Source: CAMPJU01 sp046566095 (lineage in GTDB: Bacteria; Pseudomonadota; Gammaproteobacteria; Xanthomonadales; Xanthomonadaceae). From it: 7,976 nucleotides of DNA. Where the stretch lies: positions 1 to 7,976 of the forward strand of contig JBKHXI010000151.1 in assembly GCA_046566095.1 (NCBI GenBank), in the 5' to 3' direction. Under the pieces are notes generated by a model, which did not search any database, was not told where the DNA came from, and saw only the letters and a program-made list of their open reading frames with translations. Of this stretch, positions 7,929-7,976 are shown one piece after another; within the stretch, counting starts at the first letter, position 1; each line of letters begins with the position of its first letter. The position numbers and the translations under genes were made by a program.

Positions 7929-7976
7929 CCGGCCATGGTACCCGGCGCGGCCGGGGGCGTGTCGTTGCGGATGCGG
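7925..7976 (-). CDS. Possible C-terminal tail of an upstream gene (partial)
   Basis: On the minus strand one frame runs without a stop from the window edge to a TGA at 7925-7927, giving 16 residues that end in GTMAG. Its stop overlaps the GTG start of the HAD gene as GTGA, the same four-base arrangement used elsewhere in this window. That is the main reason to suspect a real upstream gene in the same operon. The stretch is too short to identify, and the HAD frame is open here as well, so it may be chance. Confidence 0.3.
   Translation of the reverse strand, partial: RIRNDTPPAAPGTMAG

Overview
The window is very G+C-rich (by eye well above two-thirds, with G or C at most third codon positions). 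It has the compact, overlapping gene layout of a gammaproteobacterium of the Xanthomonadaceae/Lysobacter type. That placement is an inference from base composition and from remembered similarity of the proteins; no rRNA or other marker gene is present. I see no tRNA, insertion sequence, phage gene or CRISPR array.

Layout from left to right: (1) 39-974, plus strand, a ten-helix EamA/DMT exporter resembling E. coli YedA. (2) 975-1079, a short convergent intergenic region with a weak GC hairpin. (3) 1080-5648, minus strand, a four-gene efflux operon read from right to left: membrane-fusion adaptor (4392-5648), ABC ATPase (3637-4395), FtsX/MacB-type permease A (2403-3560) and permease B (1080-2393). 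An unannotated 27-codon frame (3557-3640) exactly fills the gap between the ATPase and permease A. (4) 5649-5793, a 145-bp leader for that operon containing a perfect 22-bp palindrome. (5) 5794-7928, minus strand, an M17 aminopeptidase preceded by a YigB-like HAD phosphatase, the two overlapping by four bases. (6) 7929-7976, which may hold the last codons of another minus-strand gene overlapping the HAD start.

The adaptor, ATPase and two permeases should form one MacAB-like export machine. The ATPase dimer would drive a heteromeric pair of permeases, and the adaptor would link them to an outer-membrane channel encoded elsewhere, since none is present here. The substrate cannot be told from sequence.

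The most notable signal is translational wiring. HAD-M17, adaptor-ATPase, ATPase-small ORF and small ORF-permease A are all joined by ATGA overlaps, and permease A-permease B by a Shine-Dalgarno built into a stop codon. The small Arg-rich ORF that completes the chain is the best candidate for something undescribed. The rest is ordinary chromosomal content.
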